From positions 26,474-90,473 of the forward strand of contig JBCCWO010000013.1 in NCBI GenBank assembly GCA_039193455.1: 64,000 nt of DNA. Direction: 5' to 3'. This document shows positions 25,040-32,858 of the stretch, one piece after another. The position numbers were made by a program, and so were the translations under genes. Each line of letters starts with the position of its first letter. Position 1 is the stretch's first letter. The DNA comes from JBCBGF01 sp039193455. GTDB taxonomy: Bacteria > Pseudomonadota > Alphaproteobacteria > Rhodobacterales > Rhodobacteraceae. The notes under the pieces are model-generated. The model made no database searches and was not told where the DNA came from. It was given only the letters and a program-made list of their open reading frames with translations.

Positions 25040-25819
25040 CTAGAGCGTTGCGTTGATCGCACCGCCATCCAGCAGGATGTTCTGGCCCACAATGAACCCC
25101 GCATGTTGCGAACAGAGGAAGGCACAGGCCGCCCCGAACTCTTCCGCAGTCCCATAGCGCCGCGCCGGAATGGTCGCCTGCCGCTGGGCCGTCGCCTCGG
25201 CCACGGTGATGCCCTGCGCCTTCGACAGGCCCGCATCCAGCATCCCCGCGCGGTCGGTGGCATGAATACCCGGCAGCAGGTTGTTGATCGTGACACCTTT
25301 TTCCGCGACCTGACGCGCCGTGCCCGCAACAAAGCCGGTCAGCCCGGTGCGCGCGGTGTTCGACAGGCCAAGCTGGGGGATGGGCGCCTTGACCGACCCC
25401 GACGTGATGTTCACGACCCGGCCCCAGCCGCGCGAAATCATCCCCGGCAACACCCCCTGCATCAGCGCCACGGGCGTCAGCATGTTGGCATCCAGCGCAT
25501 TGATGAAATCGTCGCGGCTCCAGTCCGACCACAGCCCCGGCGGCGGACCGCCCGCGTTGTTGACCAGGATGTCCACATCCCCACCGGCCGCCAGCACCTC
25601 GGCTTGCACGCCGCTATCGGTGATGTCGCCCGCAACGACGGTCACCTGAACGCCCTGCGCCTCCCGGATCTCGGCCGCCGTCGCCTCCAGCGCCTCGGCC
25701 CCGCGGGCGTTGATCACCAGATCCACACCCTCGCCCGCCAGCGCCATCGCACAGCCCTTGCCAAGCCCCTTCGATGCGGCGCAAACAATCGCGCGCTTGC
25801 CAGAAATCCCAAGATCCAT
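25040..25819 (-). CDS. SDR family protein lacking the YxxxK catalytic pair
   Basis: A 259-residue short-chain dehydrogenase/reductase. The nucleotide-binding glycine motif is AASKGLGKG (14-22), and the NNAG motif is at 87-90. The usual active-site Ser is present (NITSGS, about residue 140). Where the catalytic YxxxK should be, the sequence is SNTAR (153-157), so Ser and Arg replace Tyr and Lys. This suggests a divergent subfamily with altered chemistry or a non-catalytic role. It may be co-transcribed with the upstream SnoaL-like gene (65-bp gap). Confidence 0.88.
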   Translation of the reverse strand: MDLGISGKRAIVCAASKGLGKGCAMALAGEGVDLVINARGAEALEATAAEIREAQGVQVTVVAGDITDSGVQAEVLAAGGDVDILVNNAGGPPPGLWSDWSRDDFINALDANMLTPVALMQGVLPGMISRGWGRVVNITSGSVKAPIPQLGLSNTARTGLTGFVAGTARQVAEKGVTINNLLPGIHATDRAGMLDAGLSKAQGITVAEATAQRQATIPARRYGTAEEFGAACAFLCSQHAGFIVGQNILLDGGAINATL

Positions 25820-25827
25820 GCTGCCCT

Positions 25828-25867
25828 CCCCGGCCCTGTGTCAGGCGTGACCTAACAAAGGCCGGGG
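25828..25867. other. GC-rich inverted repeat between SnoaL-like and SDR genes
   Basis: CCCCGGCC (25828-25835) and GGCCGGGG (25860-25867) are perfect 8-bp arms with a 24-nt loop. There is no U-run. It fills most of the gap between two minus-strand genes and could reduce read-through or stabilise the upstream message. Confidence 0.35.
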
Positions 25868-25884
25868 CCCAGCGAAAGGGCGGC

Positions 25885-26256
25885 TCAGCCCATCGTATAG
25901 AAGAACTCTTCCCGGACGATCTTGCCATCGGCCACGTGATAGACACCAACCTCGGCCATATCCGACACCTCGCCGCTTTCCTTGCTCTTGGTCTTCATCT
26001 TGAAATGGACCGCGAACTTGTCATCGCCGTGCTCGTACGGCCCCTCGATATTGCCTTCCAGCACCTCGAACGCGCCGTCCCACCATTCATGCTTGCCGCG
26101 AATACCCTCAAGGCCCTTGGTCTCGCGCCCCATCCCCATCGGGTCAGACGCCTCAACCGATACGGCATCCGCCGCATAGAGCTTGCCAAGGTTTTCGGAT
26201 TCGCGCCCCTCGCGGCACCCCGCCACAAGTTCCTGTGCAATCTCAGATAGTGTCAT
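25885..26256 (-). CDS. SnoaL-like / NTF2-fold small protein
   Basis: A 123-residue protein with the layout of the SnoaL-like (nuclear transport factor 2) fold: an N-terminal helix, LGKLYAADAVSVEASDPMG, then strands with VHFKMKTKSKESGE and a final VADGKIVREEFFYTMG. Such proteins may be small hydrolases, isomerases or ligand-binding proteins. No catalytic residues can be assigned with certainty. It has its own candidate promoter (26318-26346) and is followed by the SDR gene. Confidence 0.82.
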   Translation of the reverse strand: MTLSEIAQELVAGCREGRESENLGKLYAADAVSVEASDPMGMGRETKGLEGIRGKHEWWDGAFEVLEGNIEGPYEHGDDKFAVHFKMKTKSKESGEVSDMAEVGVYHVADGKIVREEFFYTMG

Positions 26257-26317
26257 CGGTGATCTCCCTCATTGATCGGCTGCCCGGGCACACCTCAGAT
26301 GTTCTTGTTATGTTCCG

Positions 26318-26346
26318 ATCATGACTCACCGCGCCCCATCGGTCAA
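26318..26346 (-). promoter_or_regulatory. Candidate promoter for the SnoaL-like gene
   Basis: On the minus strand, TTGACC (26346-26341) and CATGAT (26323-26318) are 17 bp apart, giving a leader of about 55 nt before ATG 26256. The match is good for -35 and moderate for -10. The same 154-bp region must also hold the divergent prfC promoter, which I could not place. Confidence 0.4.
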
Positions 26347-26410
26347 CTGACGCGATCCTGACAACGGCGGACCGCTTTTCTTCGCCCGGGCGCGCCGCTA
26401 TAGGACAGCC

Positions 26411-28021
26411 ATGCTCGACCGCGCCTCAAACACCCCCACGCTCCCGCCCGAGATTGCCCGGCGGCGCACCTTTGCCATCATCTCGCACCCCGATGCCGGC
26501 AAGACGACGCTAACCGAAAAGTTCCTGCTCTACGGCGGCGCGATCCAGATGGCCGGTCAGGTGCGCGCCAAGGGCGAGGCGCGGCGCACGCGGTCGGACT
26601 TCATGCAGATGGAAAAGGATCGGGGCATCTCTGTCTCCGCCTCGGCCATGTCCTTTGATTTCGGGGAATACCGCTTCAACCTCGTCGACACGCCAGGCCA
26701 CAGCGACTTCTCCGAAGACACCTACCGCACGCTCACCGCCGTGGATGCCGCGATCATGGTGATCGACGGCGCCAAGGGCGTGGAAAGCCAGACGCAGAAA
26801 CTCTTCGAGGTCTGCCGCCTGCGCGACCTGCCGATCCTGACCTTCTGCAACAAAATGGACCGCGAAAGCCGCGACACGTTCGAGATCATCGACGAGATCC
26901 AGGAAAACCTCGCCATCGACGTCACCCCCGCCTCCTGGCCCATCGGGGTCGGGCGCGATTTCCTGGGCTCTTACGACATGCTGCACGACCGGCTCGAACT
27001 GATGGAGCGGTCGGACCGCAACAAGGTGGCCGAAAGCATCGCCATCGAAGGGCTCGACGACCCCAAGCTCGCCGATCACATCCCCGCCGACCTGCTCGAC
27101 ACCTTCCGCGAAGAGGTCGAGATGGCGCGCGAACTCCTTCCCGCCTTCGACCGGCAGGCGTTTCTTGACGGCACACTCACCCCGATCTGGTTCGGTAGCG
27201 CAATCAACTCTTTCGGCGTGAAGGAACTGATGGACGGCATCGGCCAATACGGCCCCGAGCCCCAGCCGCAATCGGCCGAGCCGCGCCAGGTCGCCCCGGA
27301 AGAGGGCAAGGTGGCGGGCTTCGTCTTCAAGGTGCAGGCCAACATGGACCCCAAGCACCGGGACCGTGTGGCGTTCCTGCGCATGGCGTCCGGCCATTTC
27401 AAGCGCGGCATGAAACTCACCCATGTGCGCACGAAAAAACCCATGGCGGTCTCAAACCCCGTCCTTTTCCTCGCCTCTGACCGGGAACTGGCGGAGGAAG
27501 CCTGGGCCGGCGACATCATCGGCATCCCAAATCACGGCCAACTTCGCATCGGCGACACCCTGACCGAGGGTGAGGCGATCCGTGTCACCGGCATCCCGTC
27601 CTTCGCGCCCGAGCTTTTGCAGAACGTCCGCGCGGGCGATCCACTGAAGGCCAAACACCTCGACAAGGCGCTTATGCAGTTCGCCGAGGAAGGCGCCGCC
27701 AAGATCTTCAAACCGATGATCGGCGCGGGCTTCATCGTGGGCGTCGTCGGCGCGCTACAATTCGAAGTGCTGGCCAGCCGGATCGAGCTTGAATACGGCC
27801 TCCCCGTCCGGTTCGAACCCTCGCAATTCACCTCTGCCCGCTGGGTCAGCGGCCCCAAGGACAAGGTCGAGGCCTTCATCAATGCCAACAAGGGCCACAT
27901 CGCCGAAGACAATGACGGCGACACCGTCTACCTCACCCGCCTGCAATGGGACATCGACCGGATCGAACGCGACCACCCCAATCTGACACTTAGCGCCACC
28001 AAAGAGATGATGATCTCCTGA
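26411..28021 (+). CDS. prfC: Peptide chain release factor 3
   Basis: RF3 is the GTPase that recycles RF1/RF2 after termination. The 536-residue product has G1 HPDAGKTT (residues 27-33), G3 DTPGH (93-97) and G4 NKMD (147-150), then EF-Tu-like domains II and III (VAFLRMASGHFKRGMKLTHVR). It is full length, with the RGISVSASAM segment typical of RF3. It is preceded by 154 bp shared with the divergent SnoaL-like gene and followed by a 321-bp gap. Confidence 0.97.
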   Translation: MLDRASNTPTLPPEIARRRTFAIISHPDAGKTTLTEKFLLYGGAIQMAGQVRAKGEARRTRSDFMQMEKDRGISVSASAMSFDFGEYRFNLVDTPGHSDFSEDTYRTLTAVDAAIMVIDGAKGVESQTQKLFEVCRLRDLPILTFCNKMDRESRDTFEIIDEIQENLAIDVTPASWPIGVGRDFLGSYDMLHDRLELMERSDRNKVAESIAIEGLDDPKLADHIPADLLDTFREEVEMARELLPAFDRQAFLDGTLTPIWFGSAINSFGVKELMDGIGQYGPEPQPQSAEPRQVAPEEGKVAGFVFKVQANMDPKHRDRVAFLRMASGHFKRGMKLTHVRTKKPMAVSNPVLFLASDRELAEEAWAGDIIGIPNHGQLRIGDTLTEGEAIRVTGIPSFAPELLQNVRAGDPLKAKHLDKALMQFAEEGAAKIFKPMIGAGFIVGVVGALQFEVLASRIELEYGLPVRFEPSQFTSARWVSGPKDKVEAFINANKGHIAEDNDGDTVYLTRLQWDIDRIERDHPNLTLSATKEMMIS

Positions 28022-28055
28022 TCTCGCGCCCCGCCCCAAAGCCCCCGCAACGGCA

Positions 28056-28064
28056 TGTGGATAA
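28056..28064 (-). promoter_or_regulatory. Perfect DnaA box
   Basis: TGTGGATAA on the plus strand is TTATCCACA on the minus strand, the strict DnaA-box consensus. A second box-like 9-mer with one mismatch lies at 28265-28273 in the same orientation. Two boxes are too few to call an origin, and no AT-rich unwinding element or GATC/CtrA cluster is evident. Confidence 0.45.
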
Positions 28065-28321
28065 GTCTGTGCACCAAGATCGCGGGCGCCCCTGGCCCGC
28101 GCCAAAACACCTGAACGCATCGCGCGAACCATCTGATATAAAACTAGGCACTGTTCAAAAATCGCGCACAATCTGCCCCTTTGGGCACACATCCGCACCT
28201 ACCCTTAAAGCCGCGTTGACGCTTGGCGCAATCCGTTGTAGCCAACCGCAAAATTGAGGCTACTTGTGGGTAAGTCAGGATCATCCGGATCCGTGCCTCT
28301 CAGCCGACGGGCCATGAAGCG

Positions 28322-28338
28322 GTCCGTAACCAACGGAC
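28322..28338 (+). promoter_or_regulatory. Hairpin covering the helicase ribosome-binding region
   Basis: GTCCGT (28322-28327) and ACGGAC (28333-28338) form a perfect 6-bp stem with a 5-nt loop. The 3' arm holds CGGA, the only SD-like bases, 5-8 nt before the ATG at 28343. Folding would therefore mask ribosome binding. Temperature- or helicase-dependent opening (autoregulation) is a reasonable hypothesis. Confidence 0.45.
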
Positions 28339-28342
28339 ATTC

Positions 28343-29758
28343 ATGACGAAGTTTGCAGACTTAAATCTGTCCCCGAAAGTACTCAAAGCCGTCGACGAGG
28401 CTGGCTACGAAACCCCGACCCCGATCCAGGAAGGCGCCATTCCCCCGGCTCTGGAAGGGCGGGATGTGCTGGGGATCGCCCAGACCGGCACGGGCAAGAC
28501 CGCCTCGTTCACGCTGCCGATGATCACCATGCTGGCCCGGGGCCGCGCCCGCGCGCGCATGCCCCGCAGCCTGGTGCTGGCGCCCACGCGCGAACTCGCC
28601 GCGCAGGTGGCCGAAAATTTCGACACTTATTCCAAGCACGTGAAACTGACCAAGGCGCTTCTGATCGGCGGGGTCAGCTTCAAGGAACAGGATCAACTGA
28701 TCGACAAGGGCGTCGACGTCCTGATCGCCACGCCCGGCCGCCTGCTCGACCATTTCGAACGTGGCAAGCTGCTGCTCACCGGCGTGCAGATCATGGTGGT
28801 GGACGAAGCCGACCGGATGCTCGACATGGGCTTCATCCCCGATATCGAACGCATTTTCGGCCTGACGCCGTTCACCCGGCAAACGCTGTTCTTCTCGGCC
28901 ACCATGGCGCCCGAGATCGAGCGGATCACCAACACCTTCCTGTCGAACCCCGCCAAGATCGAGGTCGCCCGCCAGGCCACCACGTCCGAGACGATCACCC
29001 AGTCGGTCTACATGTTCCGCGGCTCGCGCCGCGATCGGGCGGCCACGGAAAAGCGCAACCTCCTGCGCGCGCTCATCGATGCCGAAGGCGAAAAATGCAC
29101 CAACGCCATCGTCTTCTGCAACCGCAAGACCGATGTCGATATCGTCGCCAAAAGCCTGAAAAAACACGGCTATAACGCCGAGCCGATCCATGGCGACCTG
29201 GATCAATCGCACCGCATGCGCACGCTTGACGGCTTTCGCGATGGCACGATCCGCCTGCTTGTCGCCTCTGACGTCGCCGCGCGCGGGCTCGACATCCCGG
29301 CGGTGAGCCATGTATTCAACTTCGACGTCCCCGGCCATGCCGAGGATTACGTCCACCGCATTGGCCGCACCGGCCGCGCCGGGCGCGAGGGCACCGCGAT
29401 GATGATCTGCGCGCCCAATGACACGAAAAACCTCGACGCCATCGAGCGCCTGATCGAACAGGAAATCCCGCGCGGGGACAGCCCGCTGGGCAACGCGCCC
29501 GAGCCTGCCGCTGAGGAGGAAAGCGCCGAGGCACCGCGCCGCGGCCGGTCGCGCGGGCGCAACAAGGACACGGAAGCCGCAGACACGGACACCCCGGCTG
29601 AGGCAGACGCCCTGCCCCCGCAGACAGAGGCCAAGCCGCGCCGTAGCCGCGGTGGCCGTGGGCGCGGACGCGACCGCGAAGACTCGAAGGTCGTCGGCAT
29701 GGGCGACCACCTGCCCGGCTTTATCGCGATGAGCTTTGAAGAGAGGATGGCGAGCTAA
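28343..29758 (+). CDS. DEAD-box ATP-dependent RNA helicase
   Basis: A 471-residue RNA helicase of the RhlE/DeaD group. Motifs in order: Q-motif (PTPIQEGAIP), motif I AQTGTGKT (46-53), Ia APTRELA, II DEAD (154-157), III SAT (185-187), and C-terminal VIHRIGRTGRAGRE-like motif VI (HRIGRTGRAGRE). The last 90 residues are Arg/Gly-rich and low complexity (RRGRSRGRNK, RRSRGGRGRGRDRED), probably an RNA-binding tail. A long leader and a hairpin at the ribosome-binding site suggest post-transcriptional control. Confidence 0.95.
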   Translation: MTKFADLNLSPKVLKAVDEAGYETPTPIQEGAIPPALEGRDVLGIAQTGTGKTASFTLPMITMLARGRARARMPRSLVLAPTRELAAQVAENFDTYSKHVKLTKALLIGGVSFKEQDQLIDKGVDVLIATPGRLLDHFERGKLLLTGVQIMVVDEADRMLDMGFIPDIERIFGLTPFTRQTLFFSATMAPEIERITNTFLSNPAKIEVARQATTSETITQSVYMFRGSRRDRAATEKRNLLRALIDAEGEKCTNAIVFCNRKTDVDIVAKSLKKHGYNAEPIHGDLDQSHRMRTLDGFRDGTIRLLVASDVAARGLDIPAVSHVFNFDVPGHAEDYVHRIGRTGRAGREGTAMMICAPNDTKNLDAIERLIEQEIPRGDSPLGNAPEPAAEEESAEAPRRGRSRGRNKDTEAADTDTPAEADALPPQTEAKPRRSRGGRGRGRDREDSKVVGMGDHLPGFIAMSFEERMAS

Positions 29759-29783
29759 CCGCCATCCCCGTCACCCAGGCGCC

Positions 29784-30662
29784 CTACCGCCGGGCTGCGG
29801 CCACGCCACGATTGAGAAACAGCTCTCCGGGCAGCTCACCAACAGCGGCAATCATCGCGGCCTTCAGCTCATCCGCCGACCCGCCTTGCGCCAGCGCCGT
29901 CTCCCAGGCATCGAGATACTGCCGCATATGGGCATAGACCGACGCGTCATTGGCCGAGCTTTCAGTGCGATGCCCGGGCACAACCGTCCCCGCCCCGAGC
30001 GCCTCGAGATCATCAAGCGAGGCGCGCCACTGATCCAGCTGCGCCTCTGTCAGGTTCTCCGCCGTCCAGAGATGCGAATCCTGATACAGCACGTCCGACC
30101 CCACCAGCGTATCCAGCTGTGGCAGGTGCACCGGCGTAATCACCTCGGTATCGCCATGCATCGGCCCCAGGATGTCGAACCGCTCGCCCTCCAGCTCCAG
30201 CGCGTCACCCGCCAGCGCCTCGGGGATCACAGCTGTCTCACCGAACAGCTCCGGCGGAAGCGCCGCCTTCATACTGTCAAGCATCGCCTGCGCCGCCCCG
30301 GCGAGCGCCGGTTGCACCGACGCATGCGCCACGGGCCGGGCATCGGGAAACCGCTCCATCAGCACGCTCAGCCCCAGATGGTGATCGGGGTGGTAATGCG
30401 TGATGAAAATCGTCTCCAACGTCTTGCCTGTCGCCGCAATCACATCTGCCAGGCGCTGGGCATTCGGGACCGTGAACTGCGCGTCGATCAGCAGCAGGCG
30501 CTCTTCACCCACCACAAGAACCGAATCGACCAGCCCGCCCGCCTCATCCGCGGTAAAGACATCTGCTGCCGTCGCAGCAGCAGCCGGCCCTGCACCCAGC
30601 GCGGCAACCGCGCCCGCACCCGCCGTCATCTCCAGAAAATTACGTCTGTTCAGTAGAAACAC
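29784..30662 (-). CDS. MBL-fold metallo-hydrolase with twin-arginine signal
   Basis: A 292-residue metallo-beta-lactamase-fold enzyme exported to the periplasm. The N-terminus NRRNFLEMTAGAGAVAALG is a twin-arginine-type signal ending in AAA. The metal-binding motif is THYHPDHHLG, with the later GHR and DVLYQDSHLW segments. Start is GTG 30662 with GGGGTG upstream. The substrate is unknown. The divergent HxlR-type regulator shares a 90-bp control region, suggesting induction by a reactive electrophile or oxidant. It is a likely client of the TatABC system encoded at 20160-21892. Confidence 0.88.
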   Translation of the reverse strand: MFLLNRRNFLEMTAGAGAVAALGAGPAAAATAADVFTADEAGGLVDSVLVVGEERLLLIDAQFTVPNAQRLADVIAATGKTLETIFITHYHPDHHLGLSVLMERFPDARPVAHASVQPALAGAAQAMLDSMKAALPPELFGETAVIPEALAGDALELEGERFDILGPMHGDTEVITPVHLPQLDTLVGSDVLYQDSHLWTAENLTEAQLDQWRASLDDLEALGAGTVVPGHRTESSANDASVYAHMRQYLDAWETALAQGGSADELKAAMIAAVGELPGELFLNRGVAAARR

Positions 30663-30663
30663 G

Positions 30664-30688
30664 TTTCACCCCATTTCAGATATTTTCA
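30664..30688. promoter_or_regulatory. Three 10-bp-phased TTTCA repeats in the MBL/HxlR control region
   Basis: TTTCA occurs at 30664, 30674 and 30684, exactly one helical turn apart, in the leader of the MBL gene and upstream of the HxlR gene. An 8-bp palindrome ATCTAGAT (30713-30720) lies nearer the HxlR start. Either could be the HxlR operator. The repeats overlap the MBL ribosome-binding site, so bound protein would block expression. Confidence 0.35.
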
Positions 30689-30752
30689 GTGACATGGTTA
30701 CGAAACAGTACTATCTAGATCCGCGGAAGAAGGCACTTTGAAGTAACCACCC

Positions 30753-31124
30753 ATGTCTCACGACTGCGTGATCTACGATCCCAATATCTGCCCCGTCCGC
30801 CATGTGATGGCGCAGGTCGGGGACAAATGGTCGATCCTGGTCCTGACCAGCCTGAAACAAAGCCGCATGCGGTTCTCGGAACTCAAGCGCTCGATCCCCG
30901 ATATCTCGCAACGCATGCTGACCAAGACCTTGCGCAGCCTGGAACGCGACGGGCTGGTGTTGCGCACGGTCACGCCCACCGTGCCGCCGCGCGTGGACTA
31001 TGAACTGACCGCGCTTGGCCAATCGCTGGTCAGCATGCTTGAACCCGTGGCCAAATGGTCGCTCGACAATCGCGAAGCGGTCGCCAAGGCGCGCTACGCC
31101 TTCGATCTCAAGGCGCAATCCTGA
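30753..31124 (+). CDS. HxlR family transcriptional regulator
   Basis: A 123-residue winged-helix regulator. The family signature CPVRHVMAQVGDKWSILVL is at residues 13-31; Cys13 is the position used for redox or electrophile sensing in HxlR relatives such as YodB and HypR. A second Cys at residue 5 could form a disulfide. It is divergent from the MBL hydrolase and probably represses it. The stop is 67 bp from the convergent rnj stop, with terminator hairpins and a 23-bp repeat between. Confidence 0.92.
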   Translation: MSHDCVIYDPNICPVRHVMAQVGDKWSILVLTSLKQSRMRFSELKRSIPDISQRMLTKTLRSLERDGLVLRTVTPTVPPRVDYELTALGQSLVSMLEPVAKWSLDNREAVAKARYAFDLKAQS

Positions 31125-31130
31125 CGCGCC

Positions 31131-31153
31131 CCTTCATCTTGGCCAAAATACTC
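31131..31153. repeat. 23-bp intergenic repeat, copy 1
   Basis: Begins CCTTCATCTTGGC and ends AAATACTC. It matches the copy at 62746-62768 at 22 of 23 positions. Here it lies between the convergent hxlR-type and rnj genes, just past the rnj terminator hairpins; on the minus strand it includes TATTTT, which could act as the U-tract. I recall similar motifs recurring in Rhodobacterales intergenic DNA, but cannot verify that here. Confidence 0.7.
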
Positions 31154-31158
31154 CGGGG

Positions 31159-31188
31159 GCCGCGCCACGCGCGGCGGGGCAGCGCCCC
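31159..31188 (-). terminator. Terminator hairpins after rnj
   Basis: Two adjacent GC hairpins follow the rnj stop on the minus strand: GGGGC/GCCCC (31176-31188) and GCCGCGC/GCGCGGC with a 3-nt loop (31159-31175). A TATTTT lies about 9 nt further on, inside the 23-bp repeat. Together they would end the long nuo-birA-coaX-rnj transcript. Confidence 0.55.
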
Positions 31189-31190
31189 TC

Positions 31191-32858
31191 CTAGCTCAGC
31201 CTGCTGACGACGACGGTCACTTCGGGCTTCTTGCCGATTTCCGACTGCGCCACCTGCCGCACGATCTTCTTCAACTCGCTTTCCAGCTTGTCGTCATTGG
31301 CAAGCGTCCGGTCATCGGCGCGGAACAGGAACTGGCCCAGATCGGCCTCTAGCACTTCGGCCAGCGGCGCGTTCGAGGAACCGGTCTCGGGCAGGCCGCT
31401 CAGCTCGCACCAGGGCTCGCCCAGCGGCTCGCCGCTCTCTTCCACGATCACGCTCACCATGACATGGCCGTTCAGCGCCATCCGGATCCGGTCGCGCACC
31501 ACCCCGTCCAGCGCCCCGACATGGGCCGACCCATCCAGGTAGGTGCGCCCCGCTTCGATGTATTCGGCCACCACGGGGGCCTCACCGGTCAGATCCAGCA
31601 TCGTGCCATTGGGCGCCACCGCCGCCGCAACCCCGCGCGCCCGGGCCAGCCCGGCATGGGTGCGCAGATGGCGGTGCTCGCCATGCATCGGGACCAGCAT
31701 CCTGGGCTTCATCAGCGCATGCAGCTCTTCCAGATCGGGCCGGTTGGCATGGCCCGACACGTGATAGAGCCCGCTGGTGTCATCCACGACGTCCACGCCT
31801 TTTTCCGAGAACGCGTTGATCACCCGGATCACGCCACGCTCATTGCCGGGGATCGTCTTCGAGGAAAACAGGAACAGATCGCCCTCGCGCACCTCCAGCC
31901 CAAGGTACTTGCCGCGGCTCAGCTGGGCCGAGGCGGCGCGCCGCTCGCCCTGGCTGCCGGTAACGATCAGCATCAAGTTCTCGCGCGGGATCTGGGCGGC
32001 GTCCTCGGGCGTCACGGTCTTGGGGAAATCGGTCAACACCCCCGCCTCGACGCCCGCCTCGATCATCCGCCGCATCGCGCGGCCCAACAGGCAAACCGAC
32101 CGCCCGGCCCGCTGCCCCGCCTCGGCCAGCGTCTTCACCCGCGCGATGTTCGAGGCAAAGGTGGTCGCCACCACCATACCGGCCTGCCCCGCCACCAGCC
32201 GCGCGATCTCGGGGCCCACGGTCGCCTCGGACCGTCCCGGGTGCAGCGAAAAGACATTGGTGGAATCGCACACCAGCGCCTGCACCCCCGCCCCCGCAAC
32301 CTCGGCCCAAAGCGCGCGGTCGAACGGCTCGCCCACCACCGGGGTCTCATCGAGCTTGAAGTCGCCCGTGTGCACAACCCGGCCCGCGGGCGTATCGATC
32401 ACAAGCCCCGAGCTTTCCGGGATCGAATGCGACACGGGCAGAAAGCCCACTCGCATCTGCCCCGCCGCCACCTGATGCGGCCAGGCGCTCACGGTCTGCA
32501 CCGCATCCGCTGGCACGCCAAACTCGTCAAGCTTGCGGCGCGCGATATTGGCGGTGAACGTCCGGGCATAGATCGGCGCCTTCAGCCGCGACCAGTAATG
32601 GCCCACCGCGCCTACATGGTCTTCATGCGCATGGGTGATGAACACGCCATCGATCCGATCCGCCCGCGCCTCGAGCCAAGCGATGTCGGGAAAGATCAGG
32701 TCAACACCCGGGGTGCCGTCCATGTCCGGAAAGGTCACGCCCAGATCGACCACGATCAGCCGTTCCTGATCGGGTGCCCCGTACCCGTAGACATAGCAAT
32801 TCATACCGATCTCCCCCGCGCCACCGAGGGGGAGATAGATCAGCCTGTCGCTGCTCAT
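31191..32858 (-). CDS. rnj: Ribonuclease J
   Basis: RNase J is a metallo-beta-lactamase/beta-CASP nuclease with 5'-3' exo- and endonuclease activity in RNA maturation and decay. The 555-residue product carries motif HAHEDH (H76, H78, D80, H81), later DTGDFKLDETP-like (HTGDFKLDE) and the beta-CASP segment TGSQGERRAA, plus a C-terminal domain. It starts one base into the coaX stop (TAATG overlap). It closes the transcription unit that begins with nuo. Confidence 0.95.
   Translation of the reverse strand: MSSDRLIYLPLGGAGEIGMNCYVYGYGAPDQERLIVVDLGVTFPDMDGTPGVDLIFPDIAWLEARADRIDGVFITHAHEDHVGAVGHYWSRLKAPIYARTFTANIARRKLDEFGVPADAVQTVSAWPHQVAAGQMRVGFLPVSHSIPESSGLVIDTPAGRVVHTGDFKLDETPVVGEPFDRALWAEVAGAGVQALVCDSTNVFSLHPGRSEATVGPEIARLVAGQAGMVVATTFASNIARVKTLAEAGQRAGRSVCLLGRAMRRMIEAGVEAGVLTDFPKTVTPEDAAQIPRENLMLIVTGSQGERRAASAQLSRGKYLGLEVREGDLFLFSSKTIPGNERGVIRVINAFSEKGVDVVDDTSGLYHVSGHANRPDLEELHALMKPRMLVPMHGEHRHLRTHAGLARARGVAAAVAPNGTMLDLTGEAPVVAEYIEAGRTYLDGSAHVGALDGVVRDRIRMALNGHVMVSVIVEESGEPLGEPWCELSGLPETGSSNAPLAEVLEADLGQFLFRADDRTLANDDKLESELKKIVRQVAQSEIGKKPEVTVVVSRLS

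Larger units (their letters stand above)
28022..28342 (+). other. 321-bp intergenic region between prfC and the DEAD-box gene
   Basis: No ORF of significance. It holds a short GC hairpin (28081-28101, CGCGGGC/GCCCGCG with a 7-nt loop, no U-run), a perfect DnaA box on the minus strand (28056-28064), a one-mismatch box (TTACCCACA, 28265-28273 minus), a TTGACG at 28216 that may be a -35 element with a poor -10, an AT-rich patch around 28135-28165 and a small hairpin over the helicase ribosome-binding region. The long leader fits a cold- or stress-regulated RNA helicase. Confidence 0.5.

Noticed and set aside
27810..27819. tRNA T-loop-like GGTTCGAACC
   Set aside because: Inside prfC coding sequence (VRFEPSQF), no tRNA fold around it.
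28081..28101. Intrinsic terminator after prfC
   Set aside because: A 7-bp GC stem is present but no U-run follows on either strand.
28022..28342. Chromosomal replication origin
   Set aside because: Only one perfect and one imperfect DnaA box, no AT-rich unwinding region, and no typical origin neighbours such as dnaA, hemE, parAB or gidA.
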